Positions 8,405-17,316 of a stretch of 64,000 bases of DNA are shown here, one piece after another; the first letter of the stretch is position 1, and each line of letters opens with the position of its first letter. Both the position numbers and the translations under genes were made by a program. The stretch lies in assembly GCF_035917335.1 (NCBI RefSeq), contig NZ_CP109067.1, forward strand, positions 3,037,001 through 3,101,000. Direction: 5' to 3'. The DNA is from Micromonospora sp. NBC_01813 (GTDB lineage Bacteria > Actinomycetota > Actinomycetes > Mycobacteriales > Micromonosporaceae). The notes below the pieces were generated by a model. It was not told where the DNA came from and did not search any database. It saw nothing but the letters and a program-made list of their open reading frames with translations.

Positions 8405-10089
8405 GCGAGATCCAGGGCTGGACACTCGGCTTCATCATCGTCACCTTCGCCGTCTACCTGGGCATCGCCTGGCGCAGCCGGGTCAAGGAGACCACCGGCT
8501 TCTACGTCGCCGGCCAGGGCATTCCCACCGTAGCCAACGGTGCCGCCGTCGCCGCCGACTGGATGTCGGCAGCCTCGTTCATCTCGATGGCCGGCCTGAT
8601 CGCCTTCCTCGGATCGGACGGCTCCATCTACCTGATGGGCTGGACCGGTGGCTACGTGCTGCTGGCCCTGCTGATCGCCCCGTACCTTCGCAAGTGGGGC
8701 AAGTTCACGGTGCCGGAATTCGTCGGCGACCGGTACTCGGAAACTGTTCGGACGATCGCCGCGATCGCCGCGATCATCATTTCCTTCACCTACGTCGTCG
8801 GCCAGATGCGCGGTGGTGGCATCGTGTTCAGCCGCTTCCTCGGACTGGACATCACCGGCGGCGTGATCGTCGCGGCGCTCATCATCTTCGCGTACGCGGT
8901 GCTCGGCGGCATGAAGGGCATCACCTGGACCCAGGTGTCGCAGTACACGGTGCTCATCATCGCCTACCTCATCCCGGCGATCGCGGTGGCCCAGCAGGCC
9001 ACCGGTATTCCGATCCCGCAGGTCTCGTTCGGGCAGATCCTCGACGAACTCAACGCCATGAGCGTGCAGATGGGGCTGAGCCAGTTCACCGAGGCGTTCT
9101 CGGCCCGACCGCAGATCGACGTCTTCCTGGTGACGATGTCGTTGATGATCGGCACCGCCGGCCTGCCGCACGTGATCGTCCGGTTCTACACCACGAAGAC
9201 CGTCCGGGGCGCCCGCTACTCGGCATTCTGGGCGCTGTTCTTCATCGCCCTGCTCTACACCACCGCCCCGGCGGTCGGCGCGTTCACCAAGCTGAACGTG
9301 CTGGAGGCGGTCAACGGCGTCGCGGTGGACGCCCTACCCGCCTGGGTCGACAACTGGGCGGCGACCGGGCTGATCACGTTCGGCGAGAACGTGACGACCA
9401 TCGGGTCGGTCAGCAACAACCCGGCCTCCGGGGCCGACCTGATCGTCAACAACGACATCCTGGTGCTGGCCAGTCCGGAAATCGCCGGGCTACCCGCACC
9501 GATCGTCGGTCTGGTGGCTGCCGGCGGTATGGCCGCCGCGATGTCCACCGCCGCCGGTCTGCTGCTGGTCATCTCGTCGTCGTTCTCGCACGACCTGTAC
9601 TTCCGCCGGGTCAAGAAGGACTCGACGGACAAGCAGCGGCTGCTCGCCGGCCGGATCGCGATGGGCCTCGCGGTGCTGATCTCGGTGTACGCCGGCATCA
9701 ACCCGCCGGCGTTCGTCGCGCAGGTGGTCGCGTTCGCCTTCGGCCTCGCCGCAGCGAGCTTCTTCCCGGTCATCGTGCTCGGCATCTTCTGGAAACGATG
9801 TAACGCCACCGGCGCCGCCGCCGGCATGGTGTCCGGCATGGTGTTCACCGCCGCGTACATGATCTACACGCTGCCGGTCTTCGGCACGGCGGCGCACGCG
9901 CACATCTTCGACATCAGCCCGGAGGCCATCGGCACCATCGGCGCCATCGTCAACTTCATCGTCACGATCGTCGTGTCGAAGATGACGGCGCCACCGCCGG
10001 AGGAGATCTCCGAGATGGTGGAGAACATCCGCTACCCCGCCGCCACCCGGCGCACGGTGTCAGCCGGCACCACCGGCGACGCTGCCTGA
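8401..10089 (+). CDS. Sodium:solute symporter large subunit (SSS family, VC_2705 type)
   Basis: 562 residues, thirteen or so helices. The SSS family marks are visible: YVAGQGIPTVANGAAVAADWMSAASFIS (helix 1-2), RYSETVRTIAAIAAIIISFTYVVGQ, and GLPHVIVRFYTTKTVRGARYSA. Together with DUF4212 it forms the two-part symporter annotated as VC_2705 type. Relatives such as ActP carry acetate and other short carboxylates, so a monocarboxylate is the best guess for substrate, but specificity cannot be read from the sequence. A GC-rich hairpin 31 bp after the stop ends the operon. Confidence 0.9.
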   Translation: MSEIQGWTLGFIIVTFAVYLGIAWRSRVKETTGFYVAGQGIPTVANGAAVAADWMSAASFISMAGLIAFLGSDGSIYLMGWTGGYVLLALLIAPYLRKWGKFTVPEFVGDRYSETVRTIAAIAAIIISFTYVVGQMRGGGIVFSRFLGLDITGGVIVAALIIFAYAVLGGMKGITWTQVSQYTVLIIAYLIPAIAVAQQATGIPIPQVSFGQILDELNAMSVQMGLSQFTEAFSARPQIDVFLVTMSLMIGTAGLPHVIVRFYTTKTVRGARYSAFWALFFIALLYTTAPAVGAFTKLNVLEAVNGVAVDALPAWVDNWAATGLITFGENVTTIGSVSNNPASGADLIVNNDILVLASPEIAGLPAPIVGLVAAGGMAAAMSTAAGLLLVISSSFSHDLYFRRVKKDSTDKQRLLAGRIAMGLAVLISVYAGINPPAFVAQVVAFAFGLAAASFFPVIVLGIFWKRCNATGAAAGMVSGMVFTAAYMIYTLPVFGTAAHAHIFDISPEAIGTIGAIVNFIVTIVVSKMTAPPPEEISEMVENIRYPAATRRTVSAGTTGDAA

Positions 10090-10120
10090 TCCCGACCCGC
10101 TACCCGTACCGAGCAGCACC

Positions 10121-10160
10121 GGTGGGCGGGCCCTGACAATGACGTCGGGGCCCGCCCACC
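10121..10160 (+). terminator. Terminator of the symporter operon
   Basis: A 13-bp perfect stem (GGTGGGCGGGCCC, 10121-10133, with its complement 10148-10160) and a 14-base loop lie just after the symporter stop. No T-tract. Confidence 0.7.
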
Positions 10161-10252
10161 GGCCCGTCCACCGCCGGGGACGCCGCCGGTGGCCCGGACC
10201 CGGGATCGGCGATCCGCCACCACGCGGGGCAGGTCGTTGCCAGAGTTGAACT

Positions 10253-12709
10253 GTGCACGACGAAAGCCCGCACCCGCACCCGACCGCCGGCGGCTTCCGC
10301 CTGGTGCGGCGGAATCCGCTGGTCGCCGGCGACGTCAGCTGGATGGAACTCTTCGTCGACCTGTTCTTCGTGTACGCCTTCCTCAAGGTCACCGACCTGA
10401 TGGCCGCCGACCCCACCGCGCTCGGCACGATCCGCGGGATTCTGGTGATCCTGCTGCTGTGGCACTGCTGGACGGCGTGCGTCTGGCTCGGCAACGTCAT
10501 CCACGTCGATCGCGGCGGCATGCCGCTGATCATGGCGGGCATCGCCGTCGTGCTGCTGGCCATCGGGGTCTCGGTGCCCGAGACGTTCGTCGACCGGCCC
10601 GGCAGCCTGTCCAGTCCGCTCATCGTGGTGATCGGCTACCTGGTGGTCCGGGTGAGCATCCTCGCGGTCCTCACCCGCGCCCGCTGGAACGAGGGACCCG
10701 CCGGGCGGCAGCCGGCGGCCATCGCGTGGCTGACGCTCGCCGGATCGGCACCGGTGCTGCTCACCGCCGCGCTGCTACCGACCTGGCTGCTGGACTGGCT
10801 GCCGGCAAGCTTCGACCCCGACCTGGTACGGCTCGGGCTGTTCGCCCTCGCACTGGCGATCGACTTCCTCATCCTGGCGGCGGTCGGCCGGGGAACCTGG
10901 CAGATGGTCTCGCCGTGGCACCTGACCGAACGGCACGCGCTCGTCGTCCTGATCGCCCTCGGGGAGACGATCATCTCGGTCGGCTCCGGCGGCGGTCCCG
11001 GCACCAACGTCCCGGCCACCTGGGCGCTGATCGCCGCCGCCGCACTGAGCATGGTCGTCGTCACCGTGCTCTGGTGGAGCTACTTCGACCTCGCGAAGAT
11101 CCTCGCCGAACACGCCCTGGCCCGCCTGCGCGGCGTCGACCAGACCAGGATGGGCCGCGACGCCTACAGCGGGCTGCACCTGCCGATGATCGGTGGCCTG
11201 ATCGTCCTCGCCCTCGGCCTCAAACAGGCGGTCGCGGTCACCTCCGACGGGTCCGAGCATCCCTGGGACGCGGCAAACGTGCTGACCCTCTACGCCGGCG
11301 TCCTGCTCTACCTGGTGGCGCTGGTCGGCTTCGAATGGCAGACGGTGCGACTGCTGGGCCGCAGCCCGCTCCTCGGCATCGCCCTGCTGCTGGGCGTACT
11401 CCCGCTGGCCAGCCGGCTGTCGGCGCTGGGCTCGCTGACGCTGCTGGCCGGCTGCCTCGTCGCGATGCTGATCGCCGACCGCACCGTGTTCCACCGCCGG
11501 CACCGGCACCTGCACCGGCTGGTCGAGTCCGACGCGTCCCGGCTGCACGGCGTCACCCCCCGGGAACTCTTCCTCGATCTGGTCTTCGTCTTCGCGTTCA
11601 TCCAGGTCACCTCGCTGATGACCCGGCAGACCTCACCGTTGGGCATCGTCCGGGGGTTGACCCTGCTCGCGCTGCTGTGGTGGTCCTGGACGTCGTACTC
11701 CTGGCTGACCAACGCCGTGCGGACCGAGACCATGCTGGTCCGGTTCACCACCACCGGGATCGCCACCTCGATCCTGGTGATCGGTATCGCCATCCCGCAT
11801 GCGTTCCAACCGTCACCCGGCAGCCTGCCCGGCTCGCTGCTCATCGTGGCCTGCTACCTCGCCGGGCAACTGCTGCAGACCGTCCTGCTGTGGCAGGCGT
11901 CGCGCGCGGATCCGGTGTTGGGCTCCCTCGCCAAGGAGAACGCGGTCCCGTCCACCGCCGCCATGCTGCTGCTCGTCGGCTTCGCGGTCGTCGAACTGGT
12001 GTCGCCGGACCGGCTGGCCCCGCTGCCGGCGGTGACGTTCCTGTGGGTCGCCGCGCTGGCCATCCAGTTCGTCGGCAGCTATCCGACCGGGGTACGCCGC
12101 TGGCGTCCCCGGTCGACCCGACACTGGGTGGACCGGTACGCGCTGATCCTGCTGATCGCGTTCGGTGAGGCGATCATCTCGGTCGGCCTGGCCGTCGACG
12201 GAAGTCCGATCACCGGCACCGTCATGGTGGTGGTCACCGTCGCCGCGACCGCGATCGGCCTGCTGTGGTGGGCGTACTTCACCACCATCGACTCGTCCCG
12301 CCTCGCGCTGGAGGCGAGGACCGGGGTCGACCGGGCCAAGCTGGCCCGCGACGCCTTCACCTACCTGCACCTGCCAATGATCGCCGGCATCGTCATGGTC
12401 GCGTACGGCCTGCATCAGGTCGTCGCCTCGCACGACGAGACCGCGATCAGGTACGGGCACTTCGCTGTCTACTGGGGAGTGGCGTTCTACCTGCTGGCCA
12501 ACCAGGTGTACTGGTGGCGGATCTGGCGCACGGTCAGCTGGTGGCGGATCGCCAGCGCGGTCGTGGTTGTCGGGCTGGCGTTTCCGACCGCCGCGCTGCC
12601 CGCCGTCTGGACGCTGCCGGCGCTCACCACCTTCGGTCTGGTCTGCGCCGCCGCCGAGTTGCGGCGCGGCGGTGATCCCCGCACCCACCAGCCCGGGTTG
12701 ACCGGCTGA
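10253..12709 (+). CDS. Tandemly duplicated low-temperature-requirement A (LtrA) membrane protein
   Basis: At 818 residues this is about twice the usual LtrA length (near 400). The family motif appears twice: WMELFVDLFFVYAFLKVTDLM near residue 30 and PRELFLDLVFVFAFIQVTSL near residue 432. ALGETIISVGSG near 235 is matched by AFGEAIISVGLA near 635. The constant offset of about 400 residues shows a head-to-tail duplication within one open frame. Each half has about ten to eleven helices. LtrA was named from a Listeria cold-growth mutant; its biochemical role is unknown. The GTG start at 10253 has no strong RBS. The gene stands alone after a terminator. Confidence 0.85.
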   Translation: MHDESPHPHPTAGGFRLVRRNPLVAGDVSWMELFVDLFFVYAFLKVTDLMAADPTALGTIRGILVILLLWHCWTACVWLGNVIHVDRGGMPLIMAGIAVVLLAIGVSVPETFVDRPGSLSSPLIVVIGYLVVRVSILAVLTRARWNEGPAGRQPAAIAWLTLAGSAPVLLTAALLPTWLLDWLPASFDPDLVRLGLFALALAIDFLILAAVGRGTWQMVSPWHLTERHALVVLIALGETIISVGSGGGPGTNVPATWALIAAAALSMVVVTVLWWSYFDLAKILAEHALARLRGVDQTRMGRDAYSGLHLPMIGGLIVLALGLKQAVAVTSDGSEHPWDAANVLTLYAGVLLYLVALVGFEWQTVRLLGRSPLLGIALLLGVLPLASRLSALGSLTLLAGCLVAMLIADRTVFHRRHRHLHRLVESDASRLHGVTPRELFLDLVFVFAFIQVTSLMTRQTSPLGIVRGLTLLALLWWSWTSYSWLTNAVRTETMLVRFTTTGIATSILVIGIAIPHAFQPSPGSLPGSLLIVACYLAGQLLQTVLLWQASRADPVLGSLAKENAVPSTAAMLLLVGFAVVELVSPDRLAPLPAVTFLWVAALAIQFVGSYPTGVRRWRPRSTRHWVDRYALILLIAFGEAIISVGLAVDGSPITGTVMVVVTVAATAIGLLWWAYFTTIDSSRLALEARTGVDRAKLARDAFTYLHLPMIAGIVMVAYGLHQVVASHDETAIRYGHFAVYWGVAFYLLANQVYWWRIWRTVSWWRIASAVVVVGLAFPTAALPAVWTLPALTTFGLVCAAAELRRGGDPRTHQPGLTG

Positions 12710-12784
12710 CCACGGACCCACGGTGACCGGGACCTGCCATCGGGCCGGCCAGCCGATGTCGCAGCGACCTGTGATGCTGACCGC

Positions 12785-13087
12785 GTGATCATCGACTTCG
12801 ACGCCGAGCTGTGGCTCTGGGCGGCCCGACGGGGCGACAGTTGGACCTTTGTCAGCCTGCCGGCCGAGACGTCCGAGGAGATCCGGGAACTCACCGCCGG
12901 CACCCGCCGCGGCTTCGGCTCGGTCCGGGTCCAGGCGACCATCGGCGCGAGCTCGTGGACAACGTCGATCTTCCCGGACAGCGCCAAGGGCTGCTACGTA
13001 CTGCCGGTAAAGCGGGCGATCCGGGTGGCCGAGGACCTGCACCAGGGCGACCTCGTCGCCGTCACGGTCGAGTTGATCGCCAGCTGA
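12785..13087 (+). CDS. DUF1905-domain protein
   Basis: This 100-residue beta-rich protein starts at GTG 12785. The pattern FDAELWLW...WTFVSLPAETSEEIRELT...GFGSVRVQATIGASSWTTSIFPDSAKGCYVLPVKRAIRVAEDL matches DUF1905, small proteins of unknown function that are sometimes fused to YdeI-like domains. It lies 76 bp after the LtrA gene in the same direction, with the MerR promoter following. It may belong to the LtrA transcript. Confidence 0.75.
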   Translation: MIIDFDAELWLWAARRGDSWTFVSLPAETSEEIRELTAGTRRGFGSVRVQATIGASSWTTSIFPDSAKGCYVLPVKRAIRVAEDLHQGDLVAVTVELIAS

Positions 13088-13122
13088 CGACCCTGCCCAT
13101 CTCACGGTGGACGCGCCAGGGC

Positions 13123-13154
13123 TTGACCTTGGAGTGCGCTCCAAGGTCTACCGT
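13123..13154 (+). promoter_or_regulatory. MerR-type promoter with 10-bp-arm palindromic operator
   Basis: TTGACC (13123-13128) is the -35 element. The palindrome GACCTTGGAG-TGCG-CTCCAAGGTC fills 13125-13148. A weak -10 follows as TCTACC (13147-13152) or TACCGT (13149-13154), giving an 18-20-bp spacer. The long spacer filled by a dyad is the hallmark of MerR-activated promoters, where metal binding twists the DNA. Either -10 puts the RNA start within a few bases of the ATG at 13162, so the mRNA is predicted to be leaderless. Confidence 0.85.
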
Positions 13155-13161
13155 CGTCGCC

Positions 13162-13605
13162 ATGGCCACCGACATCGCCACCGACAGTCGCGGCGGCACC
13201 GGAATGCGGGTCGCCGAACTCGCCGCCGCCGTCGGGCTGTCGCCGGACACGATCCGCTACTACGAGCGGGCCGGGCTGCTGCCACCACCGGGGCGGACCG
13301 CCGCCGGATACCGGATGTACCAGTTCGACGCGGTGGACCGGCTGCGGTTCGTTCAGGGCTGCCAGCGACTCGGGCTACGGCTGCGGGAGATCGCCGACCT
13401 GCTCGCCGTACGCGACACGGGGGTGTGTCCGTGCGAGCCGGCCGAGCAGTTGCTGCGTCGCCGGATGGCGGAGGTCGACGCGGAGTTGGCCCGGTTGTCG
13501 GCGCTGCGGGCGGAGATGGCGGCGATGGCGGCGGCGTTGCCGTCGGCTGGCTGCCCGCCGCCGGAGCCGGGCCGCTGGTGCCCACCAGGTGACGAGGGGA
13601 GGTGA
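13162..13605 (+). CDS. MerR-family metal-responsive transcriptional regulator
   Basis: 147 residues from the ATG at 13162. The winged helix is MRVAELAAAVGLSPDTIRYYERAGLLPPPGRTAAGYRMY; the dimer helix is EPAEQLLRRRMAEVDAELARL. Three cysteine positions match metal-sensing MerR proteins: C89/C91 at the start of the dimer helix (GVCPCEP), and a C-terminal C131-x8-C140 loop (CPPPEPGRWC), the same spacing as the C-x8-C loop of MerR and ZntR. So it should bind a soft or transition metal (Hg, Zn, Cd or Pb class). SoxR-type and CueR-type spacings do not fit. No metal pump or reductase is adjacent; the only downstream partner is a cysteine-rich mini-protein. Confidence 0.88.
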   Translation: MATDIATDSRGGTGMRVAELAAAVGLSPDTIRYYERAGLLPPPGRTAAGYRMYQFDAVDRLRFVQGCQRLGLRLREIADLLAVRDTGVCPCEPAEQLLRRRMAEVDAELARLSALRAEMAAMAAALPSAGCPPPEPGRWCPPGDEGR

Positions 13606-13610
13606 TCACG

Positions 13611-13673
13611 ATGCTGGAGCCGACCACGCGCTGCGACTGCGAGCCGGACTGCTGCGGACCGGGCTGCTGCTGA
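13611..13673 (+). CDS. 20-residue cysteine-rich mini-protein (putative metal-binding peptide)
   Basis: The ATG at 13611 is preceded by GGGGAGG (13596-13602) with eight bases of spacing, one of the best ribosome sites in the region; the site overlaps the end of the MerR gene. The peptide is MLEPTTRCDCEPDCCGPGCC: 6 of 20 residues are cysteine, as CxC, CC and CC. The stop at 13671-13673 is followed 16 bp later by a terminator, so it would be the last gene of a two-gene metal operon. I infer a chelator or metal chaperone like a very short metallothionein. It is too short for ordinary gene callers, and I know no named family. Confidence 0.6.
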   Translation: MLEPTTRCDCEPDCCGPGCC

Positions 13674-13689
13674 CCCGCGCAACACCACC

Positions 13690-13722
13690 GTGGGTGCCGC
13701 CGAGCGCGCCGGCGACACCCAC
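13690..13722. terminator. Bidirectional terminator between MerR operon and cellulase gene
   Basis: GTGGGTG-C-CGCCG pairs with CGGCG-A-CACCCAC around a 7-base loop (12 paired bases, one internal mismatch). It lies between converging genes whose stops are at 13673 (+) and 13736 (-). Confidence 0.7.
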
Positions 13723-13735
13723 TGTGGGGACGGCG

Positions 13736-15895
13736 CTACGAAACGGTGCCGGTCACCGACGAGCCGCTGCGACGCACCGTGTAGGTGACGGTGGCCCCGC
13801 TCCAGAAGTGGAAGGTGAGCGTCACCGGGGCGTTGTCGTTGACCTCGGCGAAGAAGGTCGACGTCAACGAGATGTTGTTGGCGCCGTAGTTCGGCGCGAA
13901 CGTCACGTCGAACTCCTTGTACGACGTCCAGTTGTGCGGGCCGGCGTTGGATCCGTCCGCGTACCGGGCCTCCATGGTGGCCAACTGGTCGCCGTTGAAG
14001 GCCGTCGGGATGGTGAACGCCGAGGTGGTGCCGGTCGCGTTCTGCAGCACCGGCCGGTCGGACGAGACGATGTTGATCCGCCACGGCACGCCGGCCGAGA
14101 AGTGGGCGTGCAGGGTGGCGTTCACCCCGTACGCCCGGTTGCCGGCCAGTCGGGTGACCGCCGACGCGGTCAGCGTCAGCTGGTTGCCGCTGATTGTGTA
14201 GTCGGTGCCCTGCACCAGGTTGGTGTTGCCCTGGCGCAGCGACTGGAAGGTCAGTCCGTTGAGGTTCAGCGCGAGGGACTTGGCCGTGATGGCGCCGGTC
14301 CGCGGCACGAAGATCATGTCGCTGGCGGCGGTGCCGCTCCGGGTGGTCCACGCGGACTTGATCTGCGCGATCAGCTCGGGGTCGCTCCACTGGAAACTGG
14401 TCCGGCCCAGGTGCTGGCCGTTGTCCCAGAGCTGGATGGCGATGTTGCGGGTACGGGTGTGGTAGCCGAAGAACTCGAAGAACTTCAGCTTCTCACCCTG
14501 CTGGATGGTGCCGGTGTGCCGGTCGAAGCCGAGCAGACCGAATTCGCCGATCACGACCGGGATGCCACGCGAGACGAAGGTGCTGTGCACCCGGTTGAGC
14601 GAGTCGACCACGTCCTGCTGGGCGGTGGCGTCGAAGCGGTAGCCACCGGCCACGTTGACGCTGAACGGCCAGTATCCGTAGTAGTGCACGGTGGCGATCA
14701 GGTTGGGGTCGTTCAACGCGGTGAAGGTGCTGGCCAGTTCGGTGAGCCGGGCCTGGTCCGACGAGGTGTGCAGGGTCGGCAGGATCAGCAGCCGGGTGGC
14801 GTTGTTGCCGCCGGAGCCGCGCACGATCTGGTGGAACCGGCGGTTCAGCTCGTCGAGCAGTTGGGCGTTCTGGGCGTCGCCGGAGCTGCCGGTGAACTGC
14901 GGCTCGTTGACGCTCTCGAAGTGCAGCTTCGGTGACGAGTCACGGAACGTGGTGGCCAGCTGGGTCCACAGTGCGCTGTAGCGGGCCAGCACGGTGGCCT
15001 GGTTGCTCGGCATGTAGTTGATCCACTGCCACGAGTCGTGATGCAGGTTGATCATGACGTAGAGGTCCTCGGCGAGGGCCCAGTCGACGACCTGCTTGAC
15101 CCGGGCCAGCCGGGTCGGGTCGATCGTGTAGTTGGGGGCACCGCCGTGGTGGTGGGTCCAGGTCGTCGGGATCCGGATGCTCTTGAAGCCCTGCGCCTTG
15201 ATGTTGCGGATCAGCGCCTGGGTGACCAGCGGGTTGCCCCAGGAGGTCTCGCCGCTGCCGGCCAGGTTGTCGCCGGTCGAGTCGAGGGTGTTCCCGAGGT
15301 TCCAGCCCGGCTGCATGTCGTCGACGATCGCTTGCGGGTTGCCCGGCGGGCGCGGGGTGGTGGTCGGTGTCGGGGACGGCGGCGCGGTGGTCGGTGGTGC
15401 GGTGGTCGGTGGGACCGTCGGCGACGGCGAACCGGTGGGCGGCGCGGTGGGCGGGCCGACGCTGCCGGTGCAGGTGACGCCGTTCAACGCGAACGAGGTC
15501 GGGGCGGTGTTGCTGCCCGTCCACGATCCGTTGAAACCGAAGGAGACGGTCGCGTTGGTGCCGAGGTTCGCGTTGTAGCTGACGTTGGTCGCGGTGACCT
15601 GGCTGCCTGAGCTGGTGACGTTGGCGTTCCACGCCTGGGTCACCTGCTGGCCGGACGGGAACGTCCAGGTCAGCCGCCAGCCGTTGATCGGGTCACCGAG
15701 GTTGGTGACGTTGACGTTCGCGGTGAATCCACCGGGCCACTGGGACGGCGCCGAGTACACCACGCGGCAGCCGGTCGCCGCGTGGGCACTGGCGGCGATG
15801 GCGAAGCTGCCGCCGAGTAGGGCCGCGGTGACGCCACCGGCGACCAGGCCGGCGCGCCACCGCCGGCCGCGGCCCGTCGTTGTCTGTTGGGTCAT
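13736..15895 (-). CDS. Secreted endo-glucanase: CBM2 - GH5 - X2 - CBM46
   Basis: The ATG at 15895 has GAGGAG six bases upstream; 719 residues. A Sec signal ([19 protein letters not shown], cut after ASAHA near residue 39) leads to a CBM2 cellulose-binding domain (about 41-145, [19 protein letters not shown]), then a Pro/Thr linker, then GH5 (about 190-510). Catalytic residues are in SVNEPQF (acid/base Glu) and VIGEFG (nucleophile Glu), with MINLHHDSW supporting. The C-terminal 200 residues look like the Ig-like X2 domain plus CBM46 known from Bacillus Cel5B-type enzymes (GH5 subfamily 4). Probable activity is on beta-1,4-glucans, possibly including xyloglucan. It has its own promoter. Confidence 0.92.
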   Translation of the reverse strand: MTQQTTTGRGRRWRAGLVAGGVTAALLGGSFAIAASAHAATGCRVVYSAPSQWPGGFTANVNVTNLGDPINGWRLTWTFPSGQQVTQAWNANVTSSGSQVTATNVSYNANLGTNATVSFGFNGSWTGSNTAPTSFALNGVTCTGSVGPPTAPPTGSPSPTVPPTTAPPTTAPPSPTPTTTPRPPGNPQAIVDDMQPGWNLGNTLDSTGDNLAGSGETSWGNPLVTQALIRNIKAQGFKSIRIPTTWTHHHGGAPNYTIDPTRLARVKQVVDWALAEDLYVMINLHHDSWQWINYMPSNQATVLARYSALWTQLATTFRDSSPKLHFESVNEPQFTGSSGDAQNAQLLDELNRRFHQIVRGSGGNNATRLLILPTLHTSSDQARLTELASTFTALNDPNLIATVHYYGYWPFSVNVAGGYRFDATAQQDVVDSLNRVHSTFVSRGIPVVIGEFGLLGFDRHTGTIQQGEKLKFFEFFGYHTRTRNIAIQLWDNGQHLGRTSFQWSDPELIAQIKSAWTTRSGTAASDMIFVPRTGAITAKSLALNLNGLTFQSLRQGNTNLVQGTDYTISGNQLTLTASAVTRLAGNRAYGVNATLHAHFSAGVPWRINIVSSDRPVLQNATGTTSAFTIPTAFNGDQLATMEARYADGSNAGPHNWTSYKEFDVTFAPNYGANNISLTSTFFAEVNDNAPVTLTFHFWSGATVTYTVRRSGSSVTGTVS

Positions 15896-15985
15896 GTCGC
15901 TCCTCGCCGTGGACTGCCTGCGGGCAGGCATGAAGGACGGGCACCGCCGGTCGCAGCGGGCAGCCAGCGCCAGCGAAGTGGCCGC

Positions 15986-16015
15986 AGACTAAGTCGGGAG
16001 CCTAAACTTTGTCAA
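15986..16015 (-). promoter_or_regulatory. Promoter of the cellulase gene
   Basis: On the minus strand TTGACA (16015-16010) is followed after 18 bp by TAGTCT (15991-15986). This is a close match to the housekeeping consensus and unusually AT-rich for this genome. The transcript would have about an 84-base leader before the ATG at 15895. I did not find a CebR-like palindrome. Confidence 0.65.
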
Positions 16016-16068
16016 TCGGTGTCGGCCTATGTAGACAGCTGGCGATACCCCTGTTCGGGCCGGTCACG

Positions 16069-16112
16069 AAAAAAATGATCCCGTCAGAGGATCAGAGTCC
16101 TCCGACGGGATC
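16069..16112 (-). terminator. Intrinsic terminator after ispG
   Basis: GATCCCGTC pairs with GACGGGATC and AGGA with TCCT around a 6-base loop (16077-16112). On the minus strand it is followed directly by A and seven T residues (16075-16069). This is a textbook rho-independent terminator, the only one here with a clear T-tract. Confidence 0.92.
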
Positions 16113-16136
16113 ACCACAGGCGAGCGGACGGGTGCG

Positions 16137-17309
16137 TCAGTGCACCGTCACCGTCGGCCCGGAAACCAACTCACGCAGCTCCGGCGGCAACTCGGTGCCC
16201 ATCTCGTCGGCGAGCCGCAGCGCCTCCTCCACCAACGTCTCCACGATCTGGGACTCAGGTACGGTCTTGATCACCTCGCCACGGACGAAGATCTGACCCT
16301 TGCCGTTGCCGGACGCCACCCCGAGATCGGCCTCGCGCGCCTCACCCGGCCCGTTGACCACGCAACCCATCACCGCGACCCGCAGCGGCGCCGGAAAACC
16401 CTCCAGCGCGGCGGTCACCTGGTCGGCGAGGGTGTAGACGTCGACCTGCGCCCGGCCGCACGACGGGCAGGAGACGATCTCCAGGCCACGCTCACGCAGC
16501 CCGAGCGACTCCAGGATCGCCGCGCCGACCTTGATCTCCTCCACCGGCGGCGCGGACAGCGACACCCGGATCGTGTCACCGATCCCCTCGGCCAGTAGGG
16601 CGCCGAACGCCACCGCCGACTTGATCGTGCCCTGGAACGCCGGACCCGCCTCGGTCACCCCGAGATGCAGCGGGTAGTCGCAACGCTCGGCGAGCAGCCG
16701 GTACGCCCGGATCATCACCACCGGGTCGTTGTGCTTCACCGAGATCTTGATGTCCCGGAAGCCATGCTCCTCGAACAGCGAACACTCCCACAGCGCCGAC
16801 TCGACCAGCGCCTCGGCGGTCGCCTTGCCGTGCTTGGCCAACAGCCGCTTGTCCAGCGAGCCGGCGTTGACCCCGATCCGGATCGGCGTACCGGCCGCCG
16901 ACGCCGCCCGGGCGATCTCCGCCACCTTGTCGTCGAACTGCCGGATGTTGCCCGGGTTGACCCGCACCGCCGCGCAACCGGCGTCGATCGCCGCGAAGAC
17001 GTACTTGGGCTGGAAGTGGATGTCGGCGATCACCGGGATCTGCGACTTGCGGGCGATCGCCGGCAACGCGTCCGCGTCGTCCTGCGACGGCACCGCCACC
17101 CGCACGATCTGGCAACCGGACGCCGTCAGCTCGGCGATCTGCTGCAGTGTGGCGTTGACGTCCGAGGTCAAGGTCGTGGTCATCGACTGTACGGAGACCG
17201 GCGCACCGCCGCCCACCGGCACCGAACCGACCATGATCTGCCGGCTGACCCGGCGCGGCGCCAACGGCGGCGGCGGCACCGCGGGCATGCCCAGACTGAC
17301 AGCGGTCAC
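16137..17309 (-). CDS. ispG: 4-hydroxy-3-methylbut-2-en-1-yl diphosphate synthase
   Basis: 390 residues. I chose the GTG at 17309 because GAGGTGA lies about eight bases upstream; a TTG at 17315 is too close to it. IspG makes HMBPP from methylerythritol cyclodiphosphate in the MEP isoprenoid pathway, using a [4Fe-4S] cluster. The TIM-barrel start [20 protein letters not shown] and the cluster cysteines in [10 protein letters not shown] and [12 protein letters not shown] are visible. It is the short bacterial form without an insert. It follows rip1 and dxr in one operon, as in mycobacteria, and the transcript ends at a T-tract terminator 25 bp downstream. Confidence 0.97.
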   Translation of the reverse strand: MTAVSLGMPAVPPPPLAPRRVSRQIMVGSVPVGGGAPVSVQSMTTTLTSDVNATLQQIAELTASGCQIVRVAVPSQDDADALPAIARKSQIPVIADIHFQPKYVFAAIDAGCAAVRVNPGNIRQFDDKVAEIARAASAAGTPIRIGVNAGSLDKRLLAKHGKATAEALVESALWECSLFEEHGFRDIKISVKHNDPVVMIRAYRLLAERCDYPLHLGVTEAGPAFQGTIKSAVAFGALLAEGIGDTIRVSLSAPPVEEIKVGAAILESLGLRERGLEIVSCPSCGRAQVDVYTLADQVTAALEGFPAPLRVAVMGCVVNGPGEAREADLGVASGNGKGQIFVRGEVIKTVPESQIVETLVEEALRLADEMGTELPPELRELVSGPTVTVH

Positions 17310-17316
17310 TTTCAAC

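Noticed and set aside
15345-15450. Repeated GGTGGTCGGTG-like units
   Set aside because: They encode the Pro/Thr linker of the cellulase; codon bias explains the repeat.
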